A stretch of DNA of 64,000 nucleotides from Paenibacillus dendrobii (GTDB lineage Bacteria > Bacillota > Bacilli > Paenibacillales > Paenibacillaceae): contig NZ_WUBI01000001.1 in assembly GCF_009807035.1 (NCBI RefSeq), positions 868,001 through 932,000 on the forward strand. The letters run 5' to 3'. Position 1 is the stretch's first letter. Every line of letters starts with the position of its first letter. The notes beneath the pieces were generated by a model that searched no databases, had not been told where the DNA came from, and worked only from the letters and a program-made list of their open reading frames with translations. The translations under genes were made by a program, and so were the position numbers. Positions 50,105 to 59,337 of the stretch are shown in pieces.

Positions 50105-51283
50105 TTATTCCTCGATTTTCGGTTTCTTGATCATGAAGGCTAAAATGCTGATGATTGCCGTGAAAAGGATCAGTATGTTGAATCCGACCTGAATTCCAAA
50201 GGAATTGGAGACCTGACCGATCACGATACCGACAACGGCACCGCCAAGACCCGAAGCAACGTAAATCAAGCCTTGTAAGGAGCCCGCTTTTTCCGTCAAC
50301 TTGGAAGCAATACCTTGGGCAGTTGGAAACAAGACGGACATCGCCAATCCGAACACCATGATGAGATAGCTGAAGTCTTTCATGAAGATGCGTCCAGCGA
50401 TCAGGGAAATGAGTGCGAAGAGCGAGAATATTACTAATGTTCGGCGATCACCAAGCTTGTAAATGATGAAGCCTCCGGCAAACCGTCCAATCGTGAATAA
50501 GAAAGCAAAGCTGGCAATGATATAACTTGCTGTCGCGGCCTTGTGTGCCGCATCCATTCCTGCAATATCAAGCGACGTGTACAGAATCGGGAAGAAATTC
50601 AAGAACCCGGCTTCCGCGGCGACATAGAACAAGATGAATAGTATGACCAGTATAATCTGGCGATTCTGGAAGAGCTGTAGTACGGATTTGACCGTAACTT
50701 CGTTTTCTCCTTTTGTCGAAGAATCCTTGGACTGTTTGAAAGAGATTAATGCAAATAAGATGATGGCAATAATGACGGCGACGCCGATATAGAATGCTCT
50801 CCAGCTGATGTTGTGCGCAAAAATCATATTGATAATCAGCGGGGTCACGATCATGCCGACCCCGAACAGTGCATTCGACAAGTTAAAGATTACACCTGCG
50901 CGTTCCTTGAAGAAGGTTGGGATCAACGTGGCGACGGATACGGTCATGGTACCGATTCCAAGGCCGACGATAAGATAGAATCCCAGGAAAAATGTCACGG
51001 AAAATGCGGCACTGGTACCGAATAAGCCGATCATCATAAGTATGGTCCCGGACATCATGACGATTTTAATACCTTTACGGTCAGCGAGAATACCCGCCAC
51101 CAAGCTAGCCAGAAGGAATCCGATCTGGAAGATGGATACCATGAGACCGACCTGGCTTATATCAAGCTGGATATCATTCTGGACCTTCTCCAAAATGATC
51201 CCTTTTGTATTCTGGATCCCGCCGAGCACGAACATCGTGGCAAAAATCAAGAAGAAGATAATCGGTCGCTGTAGTTTTTGCAT
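50105..51283 (-). CDS. MFS transporter (oxalate/formate- or sugar-type)
   Basis: A 392-residue 12-TM major facilitator with the loop 2-3 motif GILADRKGIKIVMM and TM pattern of the YbfB/nitrate-type group. It starts two bases after the stop of the TIM-barrel-like gene, so translation is coupled. By context it imports the compound handled by that protein under control of the ROK repressor. The substrate is unknown. Confidence 0.88.
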   Translation of the reverse strand: MQKLQRPIIFFLIFATMFVLGGIQNTKGIILEKVQNDIQLDISQVGLMVSIFQIGFLLASLVAGILADRKGIKIVMMSGTILMMIGLFGTSAAFSVTFFLGFYLIVGLGIGTMTVSVATLIPTFFKERAGVIFNLSNALFGVGMIVTPLIINMIFAHNISWRAFYIGVAVIIAIILFALISFKQSKDSSTKGENEVTVKSVLQLFQNRQIILVILFILFYVAAEAGFLNFFPILYTSLDIAGMDAAHKAATASYIIASFAFLFTIGRFAGGFIIYKLGDRRTLVIFSLFALISLIAGRIFMKDFSYLIMVFGLAMSVLFPTAQGIASKLTEKAGSLQGLIYVASGLGGAVVGIVIGQVSNSFGIQVGFNILILFTAIISILAFMIKKPKIEE

Positions 51284-51285
51284 GA

Positions 51286-52566
51286 TCAGTGAGCTCCTTT
51301 TTCACGGAGATTTTGAATCGCTTCGAACAGATCGTCGGTTGCCCAGCCATAGCAGTAATATAGCAAGTCATCGGCTGCGCTTCGTTCGCCGGCATGAATC
51401 GCTTCAAGTAAATTTTCCGGCGTGAGGTTCCACATTTGGATACCGCTGAATATGCGTGTATCCGGCGCGGATTTTGCTCGAACGATATTGTTCTGGTCCG
51501 CAACGAACTCAATCGGGAATCCTTCGGCTTTGAATGTCTCATAGGATAGGTCATATGGAAGATCGAAAAATTTCTTAAATGCATGGAAAGCTGCTTCCTG
51601 CTCCTTAGGCGTATCCGCGAGTTTATGGATCAAGCCTTGCACGTCAGCGCCTCCTCCAAGCTTGTGGTAAGGGAAGTGCTTCACCGCGGGAGAAAGTTTC
51701 GTCAGGCTTGCATAATCTTGTCCAAGCAACCAGCCGTAGGCTGGCGGCCACAGGTCCAGCCAGATCGTAAAGTCTTCATTGATCTTACGTACCCGGGCGA
51801 TAAGGCGCTCCACGAATTCAGAGACGCTGTCTTGGCGGAACTGGAGCCAGGCTTGAATAAGCTCATTGACGTTCGCATACGCGACGGCCTCATCGAATTG
51901 TTTCGCCTTGAACATCATACTCCATGTGTTGATCGCTTCGATGATCGCATGGACGTCTAGGTGCCGCTCCTGCATCTTGGCTTGGCAATGCGGACAGAAG
52001 CAGGTCAGTAGTTGCTTCGGATTGATCTCCTCTCCGGCCCAATCCGGAAAGCGAATACGGTCAATCATATAGGAAGTGAATCCATAACGTTTATTGAGAT
52101 CCACGAAGGCTTTTTCCCAGAAATCGATCACATCTGGCGCATTCGGACAGAGCCAATGAGGAACGACTTGTCCCGTATAATCCGTGACCAGATTGTTTCG
52201 CAGCTTGCTTCCTTCAAAATGGCCGTTCAGAATATTCAGCCATGGAATGACTTCGAAGTCTTCCCCTTGCATCGCGTCCTTAATAATCATAAGAGGATCC
52301 TGCTCCAGAGAGAGCGTAGGTTCCCGGCGTTGATCCAGGCCTGATTCCACGTAAGAAGGCAAAATGGCATGCATGGTGCCTGTTCCGTAAACGACTTCAT
52401 GGACGGGGTTGCGCGGTAAGTTCCCAACGGGAACCGGATTGCGCTCGAAGATGGTATTTACCTCAGGGAAGATGTATTGAACGTCTTTCAGTTTCTTAAT
52501 GTAAGAAATAATCTGTGGCATGCCTTCATCAATAATGTCATGTGGGTGAAGTTGAATGCCTGACAT
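51286..52566 (-). CDS. Uncharacterised TIM-barrel-like protein, possible glycoside hydrolase
   Basis: A 426-residue cytosolic protein without a signal peptide. I do not recognise a named family. The central block (PHWLCPNAPDVIDFWEKAF, then RYGFTSYMIDRIRFPDW) resembles (beta/alpha)8 hydrolases of the putative GH type, where an Asp at the end of a strand is catalytic. A CFCPHC element follows, which could bind metal. It may cleave or rearrange an imported saccharide. It sits between the ROK repressor and an MFS transporter, forming one cassette. ATG at 52566 is ten bases after GAGGAG. Confidence 0.6.
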   Translation of the reverse strand: MSGIQLHPHDIIDEGMPQIISYIKKLKDVQYIFPEVNTIFERNPVPVGNLPRNPVHEVVYGTGTMHAILPSYVESGLDQRREPTLSLEQDPLMIIKDAMQGEDFEVIPWLNILNGHFEGSKLRNNLVTDYTGQVVPHWLCPNAPDVIDFWEKAFVDLNKRYGFTSYMIDRIRFPDWAGEEINPKQLLTCFCPHCQAKMQERHLDVHAIIEAINTWSMMFKAKQFDEAVAYANVNELIQAWLQFRQDSVSEFVERLIARVRKINEDFTIWLDLWPPAYGWLLGQDYASLTKLSPAVKHFPYHKLGGGADVQGLIHKLADTPKEQEAAFHAFKKFFDLPYDLSYETFKAEGFPIEFVADQNNIVRAKSAPDTRIFSGIQMWNLTPENLLEAIHAGERSAADDLLYYCYGWATDDLFEAIQNLREKGAH

Positions 52567-52612
52567 AAGCTCCACGCTCCTCTAGTTGTTGTTTCATGAT
52601 TTACTGGTTTGG

Positions 52613-53785
52613 TTAGTATAATTGCTTGTCTTTCAAGAATTGCAGGGTTGGATATGCTTGATTAAGTCCTAAAATCGCAATGCCTTGTAAGGCCGAGTGA
52701 TGCTGAAGTTTGGAAATTTCAATCGATACATCCGTGACCTCTGTCGTGTGTAGTTTTACTTTCCGTATGATTTGATCAAGTGATATGGACTTGGTGACGC
52801 CACCCATAAGTAAAATTTTTTCCGGGTTAATGAGGGCTATCATATTAAGAATCCCCATCGAGAGATGATCTTCGAATTTGTCGACAAGATATTTTGCCTG
52901 AAGATCGCCTTGCTTGGCTTGCTGGAAGACCTCTTTTGCAGACATCCTTCTCTTATACAGCGAAAAGGCAGCGTCTTCGATCCCCGAGCCGGAGCATGAC
53001 ATTTCCAAATGCCCTTTTGCTGAAGGCGCATACATCTGATCGCGATGGACTACCATATAGCCGATTTCGCCTGCGGCATTATGCGATCCGCGAATGACCT
53101 TGCCGTCAATGAACATGGCCGATCCGAGTCCGGTACCGATTCCGATCAACACGGCTGAATTCAGATCTTTGAAAGCACCGGAATACATTTCGCCGACCAG
53201 CGCGGCACGCACGTCATTCTCGATAGTGACCGATACTTGAAAAACGTCTCTAAAATATTGTCCCAAATGAATGTCCTTCCATTCGGGCAAGTTAGGGGAG
53301 CCTTCCAGGACTACGCCCGCAGCCTGATCCACGATGCCGGGAGTCGCGATGCTAATAAACGAAAGCCGTTCGATCGGATGTCCGGATTGTTGGATGAAAT
53401 GTTTCAAATCGGCCGCCATTTGATCCAGGAATTCATGGCTTGTCTCCAGATCATAAGTCGGAACCGTCTGTTCGAAGAAACATTCGCCCGCTAAGTTAAA
53501 CATGCCAAGATGAATCGACGTTCCGCCTAAATCGATGGCAATGCCATAAGTCGCATTTTTTGAAAAATGCAAATTGGTTCCGCGTTTGCTTGCATCGGCA
53601 TCATCCTTTTCGTCGTAGATGAGATTCTCATCGATCAATTCTTTGACGATTTCCGATATCGTTGCCTTGGTAATGCCGGAATGCTTCGCGATTTCAGACC
53701 GCGATAAAGGTCCAAGGTCTTTGATGATGTTCAGCACAATTTCTTTGTTCATTTTCCGTATTGTGCTTGGTAAATTGACATTCAT
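52613..53785 (-). CDS. ROK-family transcriptional repressor (NagC/XylR-like)
   Basis: A 390-residue protein with an N-terminal HTH (LSRSEIAKHSGITKATISEIVKEL, about 28-51) and a ROK sugar-kinase fold. The phosphate loop IDLGGTSIHLG and ENDVRAA are kept. The zinc-binding CxCGxxGC motif of typical ROK proteins is replaced (PSAKGHLE), so zinc is probably not bound. It heads the ROK, TIM-barrel and MFS run and is likely autorepressed at the palindrome 53830-53854. The sugar ligand is unknown. Confidence 0.9.
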   Translation of the reverse strand: MNVNLPSTIRKMNKEIVLNIIKDLGPLSRSEIAKHSGITKATISEIVKELIDENLIYDEKDDADASKRGTNLHFSKNATYGIAIDLGGTSIHLGMFNLAGECFFEQTVPTYDLETSHEFLDQMAADLKHFIQQSGHPIERLSFISIATPGIVDQAAGVVLEGSPNLPEWKDIHLGQYFRDVFQVSVTIENDVRAALVGEMYSGAFKDLNSAVLIGIGTGLGSAMFIDGKVIRGSHNAAGEIGYMVVHRDQMYAPSAKGHLEMSCSGSGIEDAAFSLYKRRMSAKEVFQQAKQGDLQAKYLVDKFEDHLSMGILNMIALINPEKILLMGGVTKSISLDQIIRKVKLHTTEVTDVSIEISKLQHHSALQGIAILGLNQAYPTLQFLKDKQLY

Positions 53786-53829
53786 AAGGGTTGGTCACCT
53801 TACTTTCTTCTTACAATATTAAAAGAATA

Positions 53830-53854
53830 TTTAAGTTTATATTATAAACTTAAA
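53830..53854 (-). promoter_or_regulatory. 25-bp palindromic operator of the ROK cassette
   Basis: Perfect 12-bp arms (TTTAAGTTTATA, TATAAACTTAAA) surround a single T, 45 bases upstream of the ROK start codon. A half copy (TTTAAGTTTATA) recurs at 53913-53924. The geometry resembles XylR/ROK operators. The rest of 53786-54046 is A+T rich with no gene seen. Confidence 0.75.
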
Positions 53855-54046
53855 AGAGATAAAAAAAAGAAAATACATTAAATTTAATTACAAAAACTAA
53901 TATAACTCTTAATTTAAGTTTATAATACATCCTTAATGTAAGCGGCGTCAACCGTAATATTATCCAATTCCAGAATGAATCGTAGGCTCTCCCACCGAAT
54001 AACTTATTATGCAGCCATTGAGCAAAAAGAACCGTATCCAGTTTAA

Positions 54047-54321
54047 TCAGCCCCTGGCGTACGGTTCTCTTCCATCACCATGCAAATCCTCCTGATCTGC
54101 CCCATCGCTTGCGGTCTCCGGCATATTTGCGGTTTCCTTATGCATATCGATATCGGATTCAATAATTCCGCTGTTAATCGGATTCCATGAGCTGAATGCT
54201 GCCAGTTTGGCATCGGGCATCGATTCGCGCACGACTTTAAATATGGACGGATAAGGGGGTAATTTCCAGCGCCATCCCATCCGATGATAAATATTCTTTT
54301 ACATCGACTTAACATATTCAT
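54047..54321 (-). pseudogene. Truncated alkaline-phosphatase-fold phosphodiesterase
   Basis: On the minus strand one frame begins (ATG 54321) with RCKRIFIIGWDGAGN, the metal-binding N-terminus of type I phosphodiesterase/nucleotide pyrophosphatase proteins. A frame change then leads into PPYPSIFKVVRESMPDAKLA and WNPINSGIIES, the next conserved block of the same family. About 50 residues between the blocks are deleted, and the rest of the roughly 250-300-residue enzyme is missing. It is a dead remnant beside the AraC sensor gene. Confidence 0.75.
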
Positions 54322-54439
54322 GTATCTCTCTCCTATCAACTGCTTTATAATTAACTATCATCTTACAAAAGCATCAAATATACGGATAATACAAAGAAAT
54401 GTAAGCGAAACCAATACATACACAAAGGATCGATTACCG

Positions 54440-56758
54440 ATGAAACCGAGTTTTAGCTTCCCTTTTCTAAAGGAAAAAAAGATGCTGATCCGGATGATGA
54501 AAATATCATTATTCGCCTCCGTCATCCCGATTATTGCAGTCGGCTTAGGAAGTTATCTGTTCTCTTCATCTGCCATCCAAGAACAGGCGAATAAGTCGAA
54601 CATTCGAAACTTGTCCACGGCTTCTCATACAATTGACTCGTCCCTGGAACGCGTGCAACGAAATGCACTTCAACTGCTGTTTGGTTCTTTCTATTCAACC
54701 AATTTGCAGGAACAACGCCAAAAAGACTATGCCGGCTTTTATTCCACGATTGCCCGAGATCTCTCCTTGTTCCAAGCCGCGAACACCGAAATTTATGATG
54801 TTCTGCTCTATACGGGGAGCGATGACTATCTGTTATCGCCGGTTTCGGGTGGCCGGCGGATCGAACCGGAGGATCGCAAAATCATAGATAAAGAGCTTGC
54901 TGCTAATCCGAACTTTATATGGACCACTCAGCATTACCCTTTTATGGCGCAGTCGGGAGAACACCAGGTGACGCTAATTCTGAAAGTTCCCATTCAAGCG
55001 GCTCGTCCAACGGGCCTGCTCTTCATCAGCCTTAACAGTCATCTGTTTCAAAACCTGATGGGAAGCTTCCTCGGCTATGACGGAGAGAACATGATGATCT
55101 TGGACGCGGACGGCCAAGTCGTCGCTCAATATGGAACCCTGAGCGGCGTTGAACCTCCTCCTCATGATCTGTTCAAGCGTATTCATTCGAAAGCCGGATC
55201 GGATAGCTTTAATGTATCTTGGGAATTAACGAATTATTTAGTGACCCCCATCACATCCAATTTTAATCAATGGACTTATATCGACATGATTCCGATCAAG
55301 GAACTGAATAAACAATCGAAAGGCATTGCGATCATGACGCTAATTATTGTAGCCGCTTTCCTTCTGATTGGTTTGGCATTGGCTTTCTGGGGAACCAAGC
55401 GGGCATACCGCCCCATAGAAAAACTCGTAGATCTCGTCAAAGGAAATCAATCCGACCGCTCAGAACTCGATGAGATGGGAATTGTCATGAAACGTTGGAC
55501 GGAGCTTAGCCAAACCGCTTCCCATTTGCAGACTCAAGTCAATGAGCAAAAGCCGCTCATCCGAGAAATGGTTGCGCTTCAAGCGCTTCAGGGTCATTTT
55601 CTTCATTACACGCCTGAACAGTTGAATCGGCAATTCATCCGGTATCATCTTCCTTCCGTATCGGAGCACGCCGTAATGATCATTGCCTATGATCAGCCTT
55701 CAGGCCGGGAGGGAAGGTTTTTCTCAAATGAAAAGGATTTAATCCTTTTCGCGGTAAAGAACATCATACAATACTTCTTACAGAATGATCTTCACGGAAT
55801 TCCCATCCATTTGCCGGACGACCAGATCGCCGTTTGGTTATGGAAAGAAGGAGAAACGGAAGAAATGGATGATTGGCTGCAGCGGGTAAAATCCTCTGCC
55901 GAGCATTTGCGGCTCAGGTTGTCCGAATATTTAAGGCTCCCCGTCACCATCGGCATCAGCAGCGGATTCGATAAGCAGAGGGAAATGCTGCCGCGTTTGT
56001 ATCAAGAAGCCATGCTCGCTCTTCGATCCCGTTTCATCAATGGGAATGATCGGATTATTTACTATACCCCTCCGACTGCCGAACCGGACATTCATTACCG
56101 TTATCCGATCGAGATTGAAGCCCATTACGAAAACAGCCTTCGGCTTGGTGATCTGGAAGAAGCCGTGAGGATGCTGAATGAATTCGCACGCGCTACCCGA
56201 GGCGTCATTCATAAGTCCGAACTCGTCGATATGAACTATTACCATCTGCTCACTGCAACCTTAAGAACGGCTTTCTTGCTCGGTATTCCTTCGGAAGCAC
56301 TATTCACCCCGAATGAGGAAGATCCTTATATTCATATTCGGAACTTCACCACCATTCACGAATTGAATGACTGGTTCCGGGACAGGCTCGTCGAACCCAT
56401 TGTCATGAACGTAAAGGGCAAGCAGATGGAGGAACACGAAGCCATGATTCAGACGGTGGTCCATTTTATCGAGGAGAACTATCACCTTGATCTATCGCTT
56501 GACCAATGCGCGCAGCTTTGCGGTCTTAGCTCCCATTATTTAAGCAAACTCTTTAAGAGGTCGATGGATTTAACATTTATTGAATATTTAACACGGCTCC
56601 GAATTGAACATTCCAAGCGATATCTGGAGGAGACCGAGCTAACCATTAACGAGATTGCCGGAAAAGTCGGATACCAGCCTAAAAACTTTATCCGCGTCTT
56701 CAAAAAACACATGACAGTGACACCCAAACAATACAGAGACTCCACCTTGGGATTCTAA
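54440..56758 (+). CDS. Membrane-anchored AraC-family regulator with extracellular sensor
   Basis: A 772-residue protein with TM1 at about 22-42, an extracellular sensor to about 295, TM2 (about 300-320), a middle cytoplasmic region and a C-terminal AraC domain (about 670-770, LSLDQCAQLCGLSSHYLSKLFKRS and IAGKVGYQPKNFIRVFKKH). ATG at 54440 has AAGGA ten bases upstream; the frame is open to 54284 but has no site there. It converges on the second Lpl-type ABC operon, its probable target. It is only distantly similar to the sensor at 39226. Confidence 0.88.
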   Translation: MKPSFSFPFLKEKKMLIRMMKISLFASVIPIIAVGLGSYLFSSSAIQEQANKSNIRNLSTASHTIDSSLERVQRNALQLLFGSFYSTNLQEQRQKDYAGFYSTIARDLSLFQAANTEIYDVLLYTGSDDYLLSPVSGGRRIEPEDRKIIDKELAANPNFIWTTQHYPFMAQSGEHQVTLILKVPIQAARPTGLLFISLNSHLFQNLMGSFLGYDGENMMILDADGQVVAQYGTLSGVEPPPHDLFKRIHSKAGSDSFNVSWELTNYLVTPITSNFNQWTYIDMIPIKELNKQSKGIAIMTLIIVAAFLLIGLALAFWGTKRAYRPIEKLVDLVKGNQSDRSELDEMGIVMKRWTELSQTASHLQTQVNEQKPLIREMVALQALQGHFLHYTPEQLNRQFIRYHLPSVSEHAVMIIAYDQPSGREGRFFSNEKDLILFAVKNIIQYFLQNDLHGIPIHLPDDQIAVWLWKEGETEEMDDWLQRVKSSAEHLRLRLSEYLRLPVTIGISSGFDKQREMLPRLYQEAMLALRSRFINGNDRIIYYTPPTAEPDIHYRYPIEIEAHYENSLRLGDLEEAVRMLNEFARATRGVIHKSELVDMNYYHLLTATLRTAFLLGIPSEALFTPNEEDPYIHIRNFTTIHELNDWFRDRLVEPIVMNVKGKQMEEHEAMIQTVVHFIEENYHLDLSLDQCAQLCGLSSHYLSKLFKRSMDLTFIEYLTRLRIEHSKRYLEETELTINEIAGKVGYQPKNFIRVFKKHMTVTPKQYRDSTLGF

Positions 56759-56817
56759 TTGGATTCATCCTATCGCTCTATTAGATTTTTACATATGAAC
56801 AATGAACGAAACGATGA

Positions 56818-56847
56818 GACGGATCCTTCTGAAGAAGGATCCGTTTC
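56818..56847. terminator. Bidirectional terminator between AraC sensor and receptor genes
   Basis: A stem of about 12 bp (GACGGATCCTTC with GAAGGATCCGTTTC, one G-T pair) has a TGAA loop and a T-rich tail toward both genes. Confidence 0.88.
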
Positions 56848-56855
56848 AATTATTT

Positions 56856-58352
56856 TTATTTGTATTGTTCGTTAATCTCATCCACATACTTTTTGAATTT
56901 GGAATCCTCTTGATAGGATCGGACGAATGTATCCCATTCATCGAGCGTGTTTTTACCGAGAATTACGTTAACCATCATATCCTGCTTCTTTTTCGTCCAG
57001 TCTGCCCCGTTTTCCAGATAAACTTCGGAAGGGCTGAAGCCGATCGTAGGATCCGCTACGGATACTTGGGAGATCGAGTCTACCAATTTATGATTGTAAT
57101 CACGAATATCGGCCGGAATACCAGGCTCTTCCGCTCTTGCATACTTATTAAAGTAGCCGGAGAGCCAAGAAGAGGAGTTGTCGTACAGCTTCTTGCTCTC
57201 CTCTTTTTGCGTGATGAATCCATCTGCAGATACAGTATAATCCTTATCCTTGATTCCGTAGGCAACCAGATTGTATCCTTCCTGAGTTGCTGTGTAATCG
57301 TATACTTCCAAAATCTTCTTAAGCTTATCCTCGCTCACTTTTTTATTGATCAGGAGCTGTCCATAGTAACCCGTAGCTTGAGTATAATGAGAAGCACCGT
57401 CTGACGCTTTAGGCAATTCATACGCCGTCAACTTCGCTTCAGGTTTAACCTTCTGCAGGTCTTGAGAATAGTTGTAGGAATCAATAATGTTATTGACGGC
57501 GATACCCGCTTTGCTTTGCAAAAGCATTTCTTTCAGCTGCGTACTCTTCATGACCGGGAAGTCCGGCAAAATAAGACCTGCCTTGTAAGCTTTGTTCAAG
57601 AAAGCCATGCCTTCTTTGAACTGAGGCGTCCACCAATCCGGTATCAGTTTGCCGCTTGAATCTTGAGTCCAACCGTTTCCGGCACCGAACATAGGCATTA
57701 ATCCAGTCGGAGCACCGACAAAAGCGAGCCCGTATGTATTGGCTTTACCGTCGCCGTCCGGATCATTCTTCGTGAACGCTTCCATAACATTGTACAGTTC
57801 ATCCATCGTCGTCGGCGCTTTCAAGCCAAGTTTGTCCAACCAATCCTGCCGGATGCTCATAGCCATATGTCCGTCTAATGGCCGTATCCGTGGCAACGAC
57901 ATGATTTTGCCGTCCACTTTCAGATTATTCCAGACAGACTCCGGATATTGGGATAGATTGGGATAGTCCTTGATGTAAGGAGTCAAGTCCCAAAAGGCAC
58001 CTTGTTGGACGGCGCTTAGGTAAGCCGGAGCAGATTCCAGATATTCAACGAACATCACATCGGTCAGATCCTTAGAGGCAAGCAGCGCGTTAAGCTTTTC
58101 ACCGATATTGTTCGCAGGGATATAATTGATATGCAGTTTCACGTTCAGCTTCTTACCAATCTCTTGCAACCCTTCGAGATCATTGCTTGGCGTGCCTCCA
58201 AACGTTATTGTCGTGACCGAAATATCGGTAGGCTTGTCTTCCGATACTCCAGAAGATGCCGTACCGCTCGACTTGCTGCCGCAGCCGGCCATAGAGAAGG
58301 TAAGCACAAGCGCGAAGATCGCAGTCAACATTTTTTTAGAATTCATTTTCAT
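56856..58352 (-). CDS. Carbohydrate ABC transporter substrate-binding lipoprotein (LplA-like)
   Basis: A 498-residue lipoprotein with lipobox SMAGC. The family 1 extracellular binding fold is seen in MSIRQDWLDKLGLKAPTTMDELYNVMEAF, DPDGDGKANTYGL and the C-terminal NVILGKNTLDEWDTFVRSYQE. It delivers an oligosaccharide to the permease pair encoded upstream. Ribosome binding site GGAGGG. The ATPase is not encoded nearby. Confidence 0.9.
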   Translation of the reverse strand: MKMNSKKMLTAIFALVLTFSMAGCGSKSSGTASSGVSEDKPTDISVTTITFGGTPSNDLEGLQEIGKKLNVKLHINYIPANNIGEKLNALLASKDLTDVMFVEYLESAPAYLSAVQQGAFWDLTPYIKDYPNLSQYPESVWNNLKVDGKIMSLPRIRPLDGHMAMSIRQDWLDKLGLKAPTTMDELYNVMEAFTKNDPDGDGKANTYGLAFVGAPTGLMPMFGAGNGWTQDSSGKLIPDWWTPQFKEGMAFLNKAYKAGLILPDFPVMKSTQLKEMLLQSKAGIAVNNIIDSYNYSQDLQKVKPEAKLTAYELPKASDGASHYTQATGYYGQLLINKKVSEDKLKKILEVYDYTATQEGYNLVAYGIKDKDYTVSADGFITQKEESKKLYDNSSSWLSGYFNKYARAEEPGIPADIRDYNHKLVDSISQVSVADPTIGFSPSEVYLENGADWTKKKQDMMVNVILGKNTLDEWDTFVRSYQEDSKFKKYVDEINEQYK

Positions 58353-58455
58353 AGCTTATTACCCTCCCTCAAAACGTGGTTTTTTTCACTCGGTTCCCGT
58401 CATGTTGAGATGTTTCCCCGTAACCACCCCCATTCCAATTCGGCCTGGGCCGCCA

Positions 58456-59337
58456 TTATCCCTTCACGGATCCGACCATCATTCCCTTGATAAAATACTT
58501 TTGCAGGAACGGATATACCATGACGATCGGAAGTGATGACACAACAACGGCAGCCATTTTAATGACTTGCGGCGGTATATTCGCCTCGCTCTCCAACATC
58601 GCAGCCACAGAGGGATCAGCCATCTGAGTGGATGAGGTAATCAGCATCAGCTGCAGAACGACCTGCATAGGCCGGAGTGCATCATTGTTGATGTACAAAA
58701 TAGCGTTGAAGTAGGTATTCCAGTAACCCACCGCATAGAACAGCCCGAATGCGGCCAGCGCAGAGGTTGAGACCGGAAGAATCACCTTAATAAAAACACC
58801 GATATCCGTACATCCATCAATCCGGGCGGCTTCCTCCAACTCATCCGGAATTTCCGAGAAAAAGTTCTTCATTAGAAGCACATACCATGCACTTGTCAGA
58901 GACGGAATGATCAACGACCAGATCGAGTTCATCAATCCGAGACTGTCGATCAAGAGAAAGTTTGGTATCATTCCGGCACTAAACAACATGGTAATCAATA
59001 TAGACACCTGAAAAAACTTTCTGCCTTTCAGCCGTTTACGTGATATCGCGTACGCCAATGCACTTGTGACAATGAGGCTGCATGCGGTTCCGACGATGGC
59101 CAGAAAGGCGCTCACGCCCATGGATCGCATGAATGTGCTCGTCGAAAAAATATATTCATACGAGGCCAGGCTCCAATGCTTCGGGATGATGACAATGGGT
59201 GATGTCATGTACTCTGTTGCATCGGTGAACGAAACCAGAATAACGTACAGAAAAGGAACTAGAGTAACCAAACCACATAGGGCTAGGAAGAAGTAATTGA
59301 TGACCTGAAAAACCCTGTAACCATAACCCGTTTTCAT
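58456..59337 (-). CDS. Carbohydrate ABC transporter permease (LplC-like)
   Basis: A 293-residue, six-TM MalG-type permease. EAA loop LEEAARIDGCTDIGVFIKVILPVS, C-terminus KYFIKGMMVGSVKG. Its start codon overlaps the stop of the partner permease by one base (TAATG). The receptor gene follows after 103 bases. Confidence 0.93.
   Translation of the reverse strand: MKTGYGYRVFQVINYFFLALCGLVTLVPFLYVILVSFTDATEYMTSPIVIIPKHWSLASYEYIFSTSTFMRSMGVSAFLAIVGTACSLIVTSALAYAISRKRLKGRKFFQVSILITMLFSAGMIPNFLLIDSLGLMNSIWSLIIPSLTSAWYVLLMKNFFSEIPDELEEAARIDGCTDIGVFIKVILPVSTSALAAFGLFYAVGYWNTYFNAILYINNDALRPMQVVLQLMLITSSTQMADPSVAAMLESEANIPPQVIKMAAVVVSSLPIVMVYPFLQKYFIKGMMVGSVKG

Noticed and set aside
54284..54439. A longer N-terminus for the second AraC sensor
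   Set aside because: No binding site is seen at 54284, it overlaps the pseudogene, and the membrane segment expected near the N-terminus follows the ATG at 54440.
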